Shown here: in pieces, positions 1-9,003 of the stretch
Position numbering within the stretch: the stretch's first letter is position 1
How the letters are laid out: every line of letters begins with the position of its first letter
Assembly (NCBI RefSeq): GCF_002163835.1
Contig: NZ_CP019331.1
Coordinates: 3,297,573 to 3,361,572, forward strand
Origin: Polaribacter sp. SA4-10
Lineage (GTDB): Bacteria; Bacteroidota; Bacteroidia; Flavobacteriales; Flavobacteriaceae
Length of the DNA: 64,000 nucleotides
Direction: 5' to 3'
The notes under the pieces: generated by a model
Told to the model about the DNA's origin: nothing
Seen by the model: only the letters and a program-made list of their open reading frames with translations
The model's database searches: none
Translations under genes and position numbers: made by a program

Positions 1-134
1 AAAAAAGGACTTCTATCCTTTAAAGTTTGCCATGCAATTAAAGGTGTAATAATATTACCAAATGGAAATAGAAACCCTGCAAATGCAGAAATATGTATTA
101 AAAATGCGTTGGTGTTTTCGTTGTTTTGTTTCAT
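1..134 (-). CDS. DUF4870-type small membrane protein (partial, 3' end outside window)
   Basis: Reading on the minus strand from an ATG at 134 gives 44 residues before the window edge. They begin MKQNNENTNAFLIHISAFAG and continue with a hydrophobic stretch and a PFGNIITPLIAW motif. This resembles the start of DUF4870/Tic20-like small membrane proteins, which have a polar N terminus, then a helix with a conserved FGNIIxPL turn. The function of that family is unknown. The C-terminal part lies beyond the window, so length and completeness cannot be judged. Confidence 0.6.
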   Translation of the reverse strand, partial: MKQNNENTNAFLIHISAFAGFLFPFGNIITPLIAWQTLKDRSPF

Positions 135-363
135 GATGTTATAAATATATAATACTATCTTATGCAAATATATATCTTTAAGAAGGTATTATGCAATACA
201 TAGTACTGTATTTAACGTTTTTTTAACATTTTAAATTTTATCTATTTTGAATTAAAAGCTTGATAGTAGTTGGTTTTGTTGAGTCTTAATATATTTTAGC
301 TATCTTGTGAGCCGCTATTTTAATTCTCAATCAAAACTTATTTAACAATTATAAAACTCAAAA

Positions 364-819
364 ATGATATTTACTCCAGGTAAAATTAATTTTTTTAATG
401 CTATAAAATTGCCTTTGGCCTTTTTAGGTGGCGTAAGAGTAAAATCTATTTCAGATACAGAAGTAGTGGTTTCTATAAAACATAGATGGATGAATCAAAA
501 TCCGTTTAATAGTATGTTTTGGGCAGCTCAAGGAATGGCGGCAGAAATGCCAACTGGAGTTTTAGTTATGAAAGCAATAAAAGATTCTAAGAGTAAAGTT
601 TCTATGTTAGTTACGCATCAAGAAGCAGATTTTTTTAAAAAGGCTACAGGCAGCATTCTTTTTTCTTGTAAAGGAGGAAATCAAATTAGAGAAGCAATTC
701 AAAAATCTATAAAAACAGGAGAAGGACAAGTTATTGTGTTAACTTCAGAAGGAAAAAATAAAGAAGGTGTTGTTGTTTCTAGATTTCAATTTCATTGGAG
801 TTTGAGAGTGAAGCAATAA
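364..819 (+). CDS. DUF4442 / PaaI-like hotdog-fold protein
   Basis: A 151-aa cytosolic protein without a signal peptide. Its layout matches DUF4442 proteins, a branch of the hotdog thioesterase superfamily: an N-terminal helix (residues 5-20), a beta strand with a KHRWMNQNPFNSMFW motif (about 40-54), and a central hydrophobic helix with AAQGMAAEMPTG (55-66). The length is normal for the family. Members are presumed acyl-CoA thioesterases, but the substrate cannot be told from sequence. It stands alone, facing away from the fragment at 1-134. The ATG follows an A-rich leader with no strong Shine-Dalgarno, as is normal in Bacteroidetes. Confidence 0.75.
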   Translation: MIFTPGKINFFNAIKLPLAFLGGVRVKSISDTEVVVSIKHRWMNQNPFNSMFWAAQGMAAEMPTGVLVMKAIKDSKSKVSMLVTHQEADFFKKATGSILFSCKGGNQIREAIQKSIKTGEGQVIVLTSEGKNKEGVVVSRFQFHWSLRVKQ

Positions 820-820
820 A

Positions 821-967
821 TTATTTATTCTTTTTGTATAGTTCAGGTCTTTCTTCATTATAATCGCAATCTTGAAAAATACCGCAAGACACATTTGTGC
901 GTACTAACGATTTTGTAATTTCAATTTGTTTATAAAAAGCTTCTATCTCTGGACTTAAATATTTCAT
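821..967 (-). CDS. small hypothetical protein, 48 aa
   Basis: A short minus-strand frame starting at ATG 967 encodes 48 residues, beginning MKYLSPEIEAFYKQIEITKS and ending in a charged NEERPELYKKNK tail. It has two cysteines (VSCGIFQDC) and no membrane segment. The composition and codon use look coding, and its stop lies 1 nt after the end of the converging DUF4442 gene. I do not recognise the family. It could be a conserved small flavobacterial protein or a chance frame. Confidence 0.5.
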   Translation of the reverse strand: MKYLSPEIEAFYKQIEITKSLVRTNVSCGIFQDCDYNEERPELYKKNK

Positions 968-1305
968 TGTTATTTATTTATTTATTAGAAGTAATTTCAA
1001 AAATAAGCAAAATAATTAAAGGCTAATTTAGTTTTACTGATTCACTTCTTAAAAATTACAAAGAAGAATTATTGTATTAAAAAATAGTTAAATCTATAGA
1101 TGATACTACTTTATATTGTTTGAATTCCTATGATACGTGTTTGTACTTAATTTATTGATAACTTCTTTGGCTTTATTATTAAAAGAAATACAAATTTCTG
1201 CACAATCATTACAATATCATATTGCAGAGATTGAAGAACACCTTTAAAAGGAATAGATTTTATTCTTATAATAGCGTTTATTTAGGTTTTAATAGATATA
1301 AAAAA
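968..1305. other. intergenic region with a degenerate repeat
   Basis: No intact gene is visible. Positions 1086-1157 hold a degenerate copy of a sequence also found at 8223-8294, sharing the core GATACTACTTTATA. A frame ending near 1248 reads SLQYHIAEIEEHL, which looks coding in character, but it has no start and is too short to name. The stretch is probably decayed DNA downstream of the adhesin operon. Confidence 0.4.
1086..1157. repeat. degenerate direct repeat, left copy
   Basis: Partner of 8223-8294; see that entry. It lies just outside the terminator of the adhesin operon, so the pair brackets the whole three-gene unit. Confidence 0.55.
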
Positions 1306-1341
1306 CAAGAAAGAGGAAGCCTATTTGCTTTCTCTTTCTTG
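1306..1341 (-). terminator. intrinsic terminator of the adhesin operon
   Basis: CAAGAAAGAG and CTCTTTCTTG form a long stem with an internal AGC/GCT extension. On the minus strand the hairpin is followed by TTTTTTAT. It lies about 33 nt past the stop of the OmpA-family gene. Confidence 0.75.
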
Positions 1342-1374
1342 CATTTTAATAATTTCGTAATACTATGACCTCTG

Positions 1375-3324
1375 TTATTTTAGGTCGTTAGGTATAAATA
1401 TAAAATATGTTTTTCTATTTTCTTTATGATCCTTATCACTGCACTTTACGCCATCTATACAGTCATTCTTTATCTCTTGTTCACCAAAACCTTTTATTTC
1501 AATTCTATCAGAATTTACCTTTTCAGATTTTAGATATTCTTTTACCGATTCAGCACGTTTAATAGAAAGCGTGTCATTATATGCAGTTCTTCCTCTAGCA
1601 TCTGCATGTGATTCTAATTTAACTTTGTCTTCTGGGTACTTCTTTAAATAATCAGTAACAAGCTTTAATAGTTTTTTTGCTGGTTCGGTAATAGTTGTAT
1701 CATCATACTCAAAAGTGATAGGTCCTATTTTTATCAAATGAAAATCTTTAGAAACTGGAGTAAGATCGTCTTTGTTTGTTAAATTAACAGTGTCTAAAGT
1801 ACCATCATATCCTTTTTTATCTACTTTAAAAACATAATCACTGCCTATTGGTAATTCAATGGAGTATTTCCCTTGCTTATTGGATGCTATAGTATCTATT
1901 ATTTTTCCTTCTTTTTTTGATATGGTAATAGTTGCTTTAGGTATCGTAATAGATGTCTTCTGTATCTTAATAGAATCTATTATTTTTTGTAAAATGAAAC
2001 CGGATACCTTTACTTGTTTAATTTTTTTATATTCTGTGAAAGAATAAATATCATCACTTCCTTTTCCGCCTTTTCTATTAGAGGAAATATATCCTCTTTT
2101 TTTCTGTTTATCCTGATCCTGCTGTGGAACTATTTTATAATCAAAGTCGTCTGCAGAAGAGTTTATAGAGTCATTTAAACGCAAAGGATACTCAAATTTA
2201 TTGTTTTTAATTCCTGAAGAATACACATCTAGCCCCCCTTTTCCAATAAATAAATCCGATGAAAAATATAAGCGGTTATCAAAGGTACTTGGAAACATTT
2301 CATTGGCAAAACTATTCACTTTTTCACCTAAATTTACAGGGTCAGAAATAAAGCCTTCTTTGTTCATTAGGATATAATAAATATCAGTACCGCCAAATCC
2401 TCCTGGCATATCTGAGGTAAAATACAAGCGTTTTGTTTTTTTATCAAAAAAGGGGTGCCCATAAGAATAGCCGTCCGTTTTTTCTGGATAATAATTTACT
2501 TTTTTTAGTTGTTTATTTGCATCTAAAAAACCAAACACAATTCTAAAATTGCTTTTAGAGTTTTTAAATTTTAGTTTATTTTTTTCTTTGTGTGATTGTG
2601 TATAAAAAAAACGATTGTATAAAGAGTCATAAAAAGGAGAAGAGGTATGCATCATAGAACTTTTTGTATATTTGTCTAGAGTCAAAGTATCAATACTGTT
2701 GTCGTTTTTTAATTTCGCTTTGTAAATATTTATAAAGGGTTGTTTAATCTTTTTATAAATATAATTATAGCTCTTGTCTTCTCTGGAAGAGCTGAACATT
2801 ACTGTAGAGTCAGGAAGAATAGCAACCCCAAAATCAGATTTTTTAGAGTTAATATCTAAATTTTTTATTTCATACGAAGTGATTGTTTTAGAGAATGGGT
2901 TTTCTTTTGTTCGTTCTTCTTTTATAAAATCATATCTTTTGGTTACTTCTTGTGAAAGGATGCTTGATATTGTGTTTATTACGGATGTAATAGAGTCTTC
3001 ATCGGAATTAGATAACTTTAAAGATTGTAAATAATTATTGTATGCTGGTAAACGTAAACTTAAAGTGTTTCCATTGCTTATACAAGACATATACCCTTTA
3101 GCGGCATTGTTATAATCTCTTATTTTGTAATAACTATTTGCTAGGTTTAACAGTTGTTTACTGGTTAGTTGTTTTTCCGTTGAAATGGCATTGTATTTCT
3201 CTATGGCTTCAGTATAATTTTTCTGTTTATACGCTTTAGCCGCTCTTACTTCTATTCTTGTTTGTGATTGAATTACAAACGAAAAGCTTAATAAGACAAA
3301 CATTAGTTTTAGGTTTCTTTTCAT
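1375..3324 (-). CDS. OmpA-family outer membrane protein with TPR and PD40 propeller
   Basis: A 649-aa protein with a signal peptide (1-20), TPR-like helices (about 25-115), and WD40-like/PD40 beta-propeller motifs (about 165-430, e.g. LYFTSDMPGGFGGTDIYY). A carboxypeptidase-regulatory-like beta domain follows (about 435-530), then a C-terminal OmpA peptidoglycan-binding domain (about 535-649) with SHADARGRTAYNDTLSIKRA. The family anchors outer-membrane complexes to peptidoglycan; the same architecture is seen in the T9SS-linked protein PorE and in OmpA proteins next to PorP/SprF genes. It is last in a three-gene operon, 10 nt after the PorP/SprF-like gene, so it probably anchors or supports secretion of the adhesin encoded first. 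Confidence 0.85.
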   Translation of the reverse strand: MKRNLKLMFVLLSFSFVIQSQTRIEVRAAKAYKQKNYTEAIEKYNAISTEKQLTSKQLLNLANSYYKIRDYNNAAKGYMSCISNGNTLSLRLPAYNNYLQSLKLSNSDEDSITSVINTISSILSQEVTKRYDFIKEERTKENPFSKTITSYEIKNLDINSKKSDFGVAILPDSTVMFSSSREDKSYNYIYKKIKQPFINIYKAKLKNDNSIDTLTLDKYTKSSMMHTSSPFYDSLYNRFFYTQSHKEKNKLKFKNSKSNFRIVFGFLDANKQLKKVNYYPEKTDGYSYGHPFFDKKTKRLYFTSDMPGGFGGTDIYYILMNKEGFISDPVNLGEKVNSFANEMFPSTFDNRLYFSSDLFIGKGGLDVYSSGIKNNKFEYPLRLNDSINSSADDFDYKIVPQQDQDKQKKRGYISSNRKGGKGSDDIYSFTEYKKIKQVKVSGFILQKIIDSIKIQKTSITIPKATITISKKEGKIIDTIASNKQGKYSIELPIGSDYVFKVDKKGYDGTLDTVNLTNKDDLTPVSKDFHLIKIGPITFEYDDTTITEPAKKLLKLVTDYLKKYPEDKVKLESHADARGRTAYNDTLSIKRAESVKEYLKSEKVNSDRIEIKGFGEQEIKNDCIDGVKCSDKDHKENRKTYFIFIPNDLK

Positions 3325-3334
3325 ATTTTTTTTT

Positions 3335-4264
3335 TTAATAAAATCTTGGAGATTTAATGGTTCTAATCTTATTAGGAATTGTAAATTTTAGCATAATCTC
3401 ATTAGAACCTTTATTAGAGCTAGACAAACCACTAATGGTACTGTCATATGAGTAGCCTAAGTAAAAAGAATCTGTTAATTTTATTCCAAACATACCCGTT
3501 ATAATTTTAGAAGTTCTGTAGGAAAGACCAATGGTTATTTTGTTGTTAATTAACATGTTGGCTGAGTAGTCCATAACAAAAGGAAGATTTGGGGTTACTC
3601 TTGCTAAAACGGCTGGTTTAAATTTTAGATTGTCATTAAGGTTAAATATATATCCTCCCAGTATAAATAACTGTAAATTTGCACGATCTATTAATGTATT
3701 GTTTTGTGCTGAGTAATAACTATTTTTTAAGAAATTAGGTATAGATACTCCAACATACCAATTTTCTGCATAGGTCATAACACCAAAACCTAAACTTGGG
3801 TCAAAGTCATTCCTATTATTTAAGAATGGATCACTGGGATTTAATACATTTCCATCGTTATAGTTTGTATTTAAAAAAGAGCCTCCAGCGCTTGCACCAA
3901 ATGAAGTGTAAATTGTTGAAGATAACTGAATCTCATAAGCGAAATCTGCGGAAAACGAAGTTTGTCTTGTTGCACCTATTTCATCACGTATAATATTTAA
4001 CCCTACGCCTAATTTGTTCATTGACGGGAAAATTGCAGAGAAAGAATAGGTGTTTGGAGCACCTTCAAAGCCTGCCCATTGCGCTCTTCCTAGTGCTGTG
4101 AAAGTAACATCTTCTTGCGTATTAATATAAGCAGGATTATAAGTTAATGTGTTGTTTATATACTGCGTGTATTGAGGTTCGCGTTGTGCATTTATTTGGT
4201 GTATACTAATTATTAAAAGTAATAGTAAAAGGTGTTTGCTATAGCTATTTATTTTTCTAATCAT
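3335..4264 (-). CDS. PorP/SprF family type IX secretion membrane protein
   Basis: A 309-aa outer-membrane beta-barrel with a signal peptide ending near INAQ (26) and the family's N-terminal YTQYINNTLTYNPAY motif. It also has the typical GRAQWAGFEGAPNTYSFS segment. PorP/SprF proteins work with type IX secretion and gliding; F. johnsoniae SprF is needed for surface delivery of the large adhesin SprB. Its start overlaps the adhesin stop by 1 nt (TAATG), so the two are translationally coupled. It is very likely the dedicated partner of that adhesin. It could be a paralogue rather than the core PorP, because the core T9SS genes are not in this window. Confidence 0.9.
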   Translation of the reverse strand: MIRKINSYSKHLLLLLLIISIHQINAQREPQYTQYINNTLTYNPAYINTQEDVTFTALGRAQWAGFEGAPNTYSFSAIFPSMNKLGVGLNIIRDEIGATRQTSFSADFAYEIQLSSTIYTSFGASAGGSFLNTNYNDGNVLNPSDPFLNNRNDFDPSLGFGVMTYAENWYVGVSIPNFLKNSYYSAQNNTLIDRANLQLFILGGYIFNLNDNLKFKPAVLARVTPNLPFVMDYSANMLINNKITIGLSYRTSKIITGMFGIKLTDSFYLGYSYDSTISGLSSSNKGSNEIMLKFTIPNKIRTIKSPRFY

Positions 4265-7200
4265 TATCTTCTTATTTGGATATAACTTTTTATATTTTCA
4301 GTACTACCGTCATTAAATTTTATTACAAAGAAATAAGTTCCATTAGGAAGCTTTTGCCCTGTACCTATTAATTTACTAGTTTGATTTGCAACTCCATTCC
4401 AATCATTATTATAATTTTTCTTTTTATAAACAATGGAACCATATCTATCATATATTTCGATATCAGCGCCAATATACGTGTCAATACAAGATATAACGAA
4501 GTTATCATTCATTCCATCTCCATTAGGTGTTATAATATTGTAGATTTCTAGACATGAAGGAGTTACTAGTGCCTCTGCAGTGTTATTTGAGGTGTCTGCA
4601 TCTATTGGTGTAGACTTAATAATACTTGCCGTATTTAAATAATCTCCATGGGTGTTTACTTTCACTGTTAAAGTTAATGTAGCGGATTCAATCGCTCCTA
4701 AAGATGGGATATTCCAAATTCCGTTAAGAGCATTATAAGTTCCTAAAGTGGTTGTGTTAGAGATATATATAAATCCACTAGTTAAAACCTCAGAGATGTT
4801 TAAATCTGTGAATATCGTTTGGTCAGAATTTTTAACATCTACTGTGAAGGTTATGATATCCTCTACTCTTGGTTTGATGAAATCTACTTCATTTTTAATT
4901 GTTAAATCAGAACATACTACAACATCTACAATTAGTTCTGCTGAATTAGAAGAATAACAACCTCCTGTTAGTGATACAGAAACTTTGGCGTCTGTTATGT
5001 TTATCCATTCAATTTCAATTTCATTATCATCCGCCGTTCCACCAGAAACTAAATTACCACCTGCTATATTCCAAGTATATGGGGCATGTCCTTCTGAAAC
5101 GCTATACGTTTCTATGTCAGTAAAACATACATTTGCATTTTCTCCTTCTATGGTTATGTCTTGCGCTGTTGTAATTACAACAGTTACTTCTAAACGCTCA
5201 CTACTTTCACAGGTTCCATCAGAATTTGCAGCATAATATTTGAATCCATTCGCTAAAGCATCCGTATTAGCATATACTGTTCCTTCAGTAGGTTGGTCGT
5301 ACCAAGTAATGGTACCTGGTGTGTTTGCTCTTAAATCTAAAATTGTTGAAGCTTCAATACTACAAAAAGTTTGAGTGGCTTCTCCAGATGGCGAATTGGT
5401 ATCTGAGATTAAAACCGTTACTTCTAAACGCTCACTACTTTCGCAGGTTCCATCAGAATTTGCAGCATAATATTTTAAATTATTAACTAATGCATCTGTA
5501 TCGTTATAAGCATTCCCTTTAGTTAGTTGATTGTACCAGTTAATTGTTCCTGTTACTATTCCTGTTGCTTTTAAATCAGCAATTGTAGGATTTTCTATCT
5601 CACAAAAAATTTGAGTTATACTCCTTATAGTTGCAGGTTCTATATCATTAATAACAACACTTACTTCAAGTCGCTGACTACTTTCACAGTTTTCATCAGA
5701 ATTTGCAGCATAATATTTTAATTCATTGACTAAGGTATCTGTATTGTTATATGCAGTCCCTCCAGATGGTTTGTTGTACCAAATAATTGTTCCGGTTGCA
5801 GTTGCTTGTAAATCAGCAATTGTTGGTTCATTAACAACACAGAAGCTTTGATTTGCATTTGTTATCTCTACAGGAAGTGTATCATTAATAATAACCGTTA
5901 CTTCTAAACGCTCACTACTTTCACAGGTTTCATCAGCATTTGCAGCGTAATATTTTAATCCGTCTTCTAAAGCATCTGTATTGTTATGAGCAGTTCCTTC
6001 AGAGGGTTGGTTGTACCAAATAATTGTTCCGGTTGTAGTGGCTTGTAAATCAGCAATTGTTGGTTGCTCAATAACACAGAAGTTTTGATTTGCATTTCCT
6101 TCTGGTGTATTGGTATCTGATAGTGTTACAGTTACTTCTAAACGCTGACTACTTTCACAGGTTCCGTCAAAATTTGCAGCGTAATACTTTAATTCATTGA
6201 TTAAGGCATCTGTATTGTTATAAGCAGTGCCTTCAGTGGGTTGATTGTACCAAATAATTGTTCCGGTTGCAGTTGCTTGTAAATCAGCAATTGTTTGTTC
6301 ATTAACAACACAGAAGCTTTGACTTTCATCTCCTTCTGGTGTATTGGTATCTGATAGTGTTACAGTTACTTCTAAACGCTGACTACTTTCACAGGTTCCG
6401 TCAAAATTTGCTGCGTAATAGACAGATCCATTGACTAAGGCATCTAAAGCTGAATAAGCAGTCCCTCCAGATTGTTGGTCATACCAAATAACTGTTCCCG
6501 ATCCAGTTGCTGCTAAATCAGCAATTGTTGGTTCATCAACAACACAGAAGCTTTGATTTTCATCTCCTTCTGTTGTTGCAGGGTCTTTAAGTATTACCTT
6601 TACCTCTGCACGTCCAGTACTTTCACAAGTACCTGTTAAATTTGCAGCATAATATTTTTTTCCGTTTTCTAAAGCGGTGTTATCTTTATAGGCAGTTCCT
6701 TCAGTTGCTTTGTCATACCAAATAAGAGTTCCTGTTGAAGTTGCTTTTAAATCTGATATTTTTGCTTCCGGAACAACACAAAAATATTGTGGATCTTCCA
6801 ACACTGTTGGAGGTGGGGGTGATACTTTTACACTAAATAAATCTACTTGTTGGCCTAAATTAAATCCTACAGGAGATGTTAAGGTAATTCTAAGTCTATC
6901 AAATTCAACTTCTGGAGTTACTGTTATTTTAATTATTTCGCCATCTTCACTTGGATCTATTGTTATTTGATCAGCAGCGTCTAAGGTTTGAGAAAAGACA
7001 ACTGCATCTTCCTTATATAACTCAACAGTAATATTTTGTTCATAAGCTGCATTAACTATAGCTCCACCTTTAGGTCTCGTACTCAACTCTAAAATATCTC
7101 GATTAGTCGCTGTCGTTGAAAAATAGATGTCTTGAGACATTGAAGCCAATGCACTTACAACCCCCACACTTATTGTAGAAAAGGTAATGGGATCGTTATC

Positions 7201-7929
7201 AATTGCAAATTCTAGGTCTTTTACACCTGTAGCTCCTAAATCTAATAAGTCTAAAGTAATTCCTGTTCCATCAAAAGAAGTGAAAATTTCTTCTGAGTTA
7301 CAAGAAGTATCTGTAGGATCTAGATAAAATGCATGGTATACATTAGTAAAATTGGGCGTTGCTATGAATGTTGTATCGGTAATATCTTTAATAACGATGG
7401 CTTTATACGCTACTGTCGGGGTAATGGTGATAAATAAGTCACCATCCTTATTTTTTACTACTTTTAACGGTACTGTAATATTAGTAGGAATTGTTGAGTC
7501 ATTAAAAAGATTATTAGTACTACCTAGAGCAACAACTTCTCCTGTAGTATCTAGTGCAGAAACCTCAACATAATGATCTCCAAGCGCAGCTGTCCCAGTT
7601 GCATCAGCCAGTAAGTCTCCTAGACTGCCCCCTAATAAAGCATCGTACATTCCTTTTTCTAAATCGTCTACCTTAATATATGTAGTTGAATTAGCAGGAA
7701 CTGTACTTGAAAACTCTAGTTTTAATTTTCCCGAAGAACTAACGTTAGAATTAACAATTGCAAAAAGGCCATTTAGGGTCACTGCATCGGCACTATTTTC
7801 TACAAGATCTCCTTCAGAAACTTCTGTTGCAGTAGTTGCATAAATTTGTTGAGAATAGGTTTTAAACCCGTTCAAAAAAATAAGGGATCCTGCTAGAAAC
7901 AAGATTTTAAAGTAATTTTTAAATTTCAT
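4264..7929 (-). CDS. T9SS-secreted repeat adhesin with gliding-type C-terminal domain
   Basis: A 1221-aa secreted protein. It has a signal peptide (1-27) and a long beta-rich N-terminal region (28-370) that I do not recognise. Seven tandem ~78-aa Ig-like repeats follow (about 373-920), each carrying FCV, TIADLQAT, GTIIWY and KYYAANxDxTCESS landmarks. After these come a PKD-like domain (920-1005), a DUF11-like domain (1005-1125) and a gliding-motility-associated C-terminal domain (1130-1221, with IITPNGDGMNDNFVI and PNGTYFFVI). That last domain is the type B sorting signal of SprB-like cargo. Paired cysteines in each repeat suggest disulfides. It is first in the operon with its SprF-like and OmpA partners. 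The likely role is surface adhesion; the ligand is unknown. Confidence 0.88.
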   Translation of the reverse strand: MKFKNYFKILFLAGSLIFLNGFKTYSQQIYATTATEVSEGDLVENSADAVTLNGLFAIVNSNVSSSGKLKLEFSSTVPANSTTYIKVDDLEKGMYDALLGGSLGDLLADATGTAALGDHYVEVSALDTTGEVVALGSTNNLFNDSTIPTNITVPLKVVKNKDGDLFITITPTVAYKAIVIKDITDTTFIATPNFTNVYHAFYLDPTDTSCNSEEIFTSFDGTGITLDLLDLGATGVKDLEFAIDNDPITFSTISVGVVSALASMSQDIYFSTTATNRDILELSTRPKGGAIVNAAYEQNITVELYKEDAVVFSQTLDAADQITIDPSEDGEIIKITVTPEVEFDRLRITLTSPVGFNLGQQVDLFSVKVSPPPPTVLEDPQYFCVVPEAKISDLKATSTGTLIWYDKATEGTAYKDNTALENGKKYYAANLTGTCESTGRAEVKVILKDPATTEGDENQSFCVVDEPTIADLAATGSGTVIWYDQQSGGTAYSALDALVNGSVYYAANFDGTCESSQRLEVTVTLSDTNTPEGDESQSFCVVNEQTIADLQATATGTIIWYNQPTEGTAYNNTDALINELKYYAANFDGTCESSQRLEVTVTLSDTNTPEGNANQNFCVIEQPTIADLQATTTGTIIWYNQPSEGTAHNNTDALEDGLKYYAANADETCESSERLEVTVIINDTLPVEITNANQSFCVVNEPTIADLQATATGTIIWYNKPSGGTAYNNTDTLVNELKYYAANSDENCESSQRLEVSVVINDIEPATIRSITQIFCEIENPTIADLKATGIVTGTINWYNQLTKGNAYNDTDALVNNLKYYAANSDGTCESSERLEVTVLISDTNSPSGEATQTFCSIEASTILDLRANTPGTITWYDQPTEGTVYANTDALANGFKYYAANSDGTCESSERLEVTVVITTAQDITIEGENANVCFTDIETYSVSEGHAPYTWNIAGGNLVSGGTADDNEIEIEWINITDAKVSVSLTGGCYSSNSAELIVDVVVCSDLTIKNEVDFIKPRVEDIITFTVDVKNSDQTIFTDLNISEVLTSGFIYISNTTTLGTYNALNGIWNIPSLGAIESATLTLTVKVNTHGDYLNTASIIKSTPIDADTSNNTAEALVTPSCLEIYNIITPNGDGMNDNFVISCIDTYIGADIEIYDRYGSIVYKKKNYNNDWNGVANQTSKLIGTGQKLPNGTYFFVIKFNDGSTENIKSYIQIRR
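5170..6815 (-). repeat. seven tandem ~235-bp coding repeats in the adhesin
   Basis: Seven in-frame repeats of about 234-240 bp are visible in the DNA, with landmarks such as caattgttggtt and cgctgactactttcacag recurring at near-constant spacing. Central copies are nearly identical over long stretches while the outer copies diverge. Unequal crossing-over and copy-number change are therefore expected here. Confidence 0.85.
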
Positions 7930-9003
7930 AGTACAATTCTTAATATTAAATTTTATTCACTTAAAATAAAATTATTAGTTTACATTTAACGAGTAATACA
8001 CCTATCAAACTAAAAACTATATTCAATTGAATTTTTAGTTTAACTTCTTATTTAACGATCATTAAATTGTTTTGAAATTAATTTCAAAACAATACCTATT
8101 GCAGTTACGCTGTCTTCTTTTTTATAAAATAATGGGTTTAGGGGAAATATATGTGTAGAGGCAGTTATATTATGATTTTGTACAAAGAACGAAATATTTG
8201 AATGTTAAAGAATGGATAAAACAATTAAACATATGGACGATACTACTTTATACTGTTTAGGTTCCTGTTATAAGTATTTTGCATTTATTTGTTAGTTTTT
8301 TTAGCTTAAACTTATTATACTTTCTAATTAGATTTATTACTTGATAACTTTTTAAACCTCATTAATTCCTTTTGTTAAGATAAATCTTATACCTAAGAGG
8401 GGTAACTTAATTTATATAAGATTTTAATTTCACTAAAAGCATTACGATTTTAAATAGTATAAATATTTCTGCTACTCCTAGCCAAATTATAAATAGCAAT
8501 TGGTTGTATAAAACACGATATGTTGAAGTTGCAATCTCACCTCGTGTGAAACCTGAAAGAAGCTAACCTATAGTAATGTTTTTAGGTTTACCAAAGATAT
8601 TTACAAACGAAACTAAAGGAACCTTTATTTTTATATTAAGTGTGTTTTAACGACTTTAAATAGGTTTTTATTTCTAAAATTAATGCAAATAAAAATACTC
8701 AAACCTATTTTACCAAATCAATAAAATTAGAGGCCAATTGGTCAAATACTGTGCGCTTCAGGATCATTTATTTTAACTACTTCTCCTTAACGGATAGTCA
8801 GAAAATAAACACACTTATTATTTTATGAAGTTCTTTTAGGGAATCTTTGCAACGGACTTAAACAATTAAAAGAACTAATTAATTTTCACAACATTAAAAA
8901 CTTTATTAAATATAAATATATCGAAGAGTATTTTTGTTTAAATGTATTTTTCTTAATTTAAAAATGTAATTTCACTTTTTATATCTTTCTTTAAAAATAA
9001 ATA
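7930..9003. other. 1.07-kb non-coding region between adhesin operon and AraC gene
   Basis: No intact gene. It contains the upstream region of the minus-strand adhesin operon (from 7930) and of the plus-strand regulator (to 9003). A degenerate repeat at 8223-8294 matches 1086-1157. Around 8490-8560 a frame reads WLYKTRYVEVAISP before a stop; it weakly recalls part of the YaiO barrel encoded at 16222, but this is too weak to call. The rest is AT-rich with scattered stops, consistent with decayed genes. Confidence 0.5.
8223..8294. repeat. degenerate direct repeat, right copy
   Basis: About 72 nt aligning without gaps to 1086-1157, with roughly 70% or more matching by eye and an identical core GATACTACTTTATA. 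The two copies lie in the same orientation on either side of the three-gene adhesin operon. The left copy shows no start codon, while this copy begins ATGGACGATACTACT. Confidence 0.55.

Noticed and set aside
1143..1250. Transposase relic downstream of the OmpA gene
   Set aside because: The frame ending SLQYHIAEIEEHL looks coding-like but has no diagnostic motif, so no element can be named.
5170..6815. Regularly spaced repeats that could suggest a CRISPR array
   Set aside because: The spacing is about 235 bp, the repeats are in frame and encode Ig-like domains of the adhesin.
8490..8560. A second yaiO relic upstream of the AraC gene
   Set aside because: Only short, scattered matches (for example WLYKTRYV versus YWVLRSYV); not distinguishable from chance.
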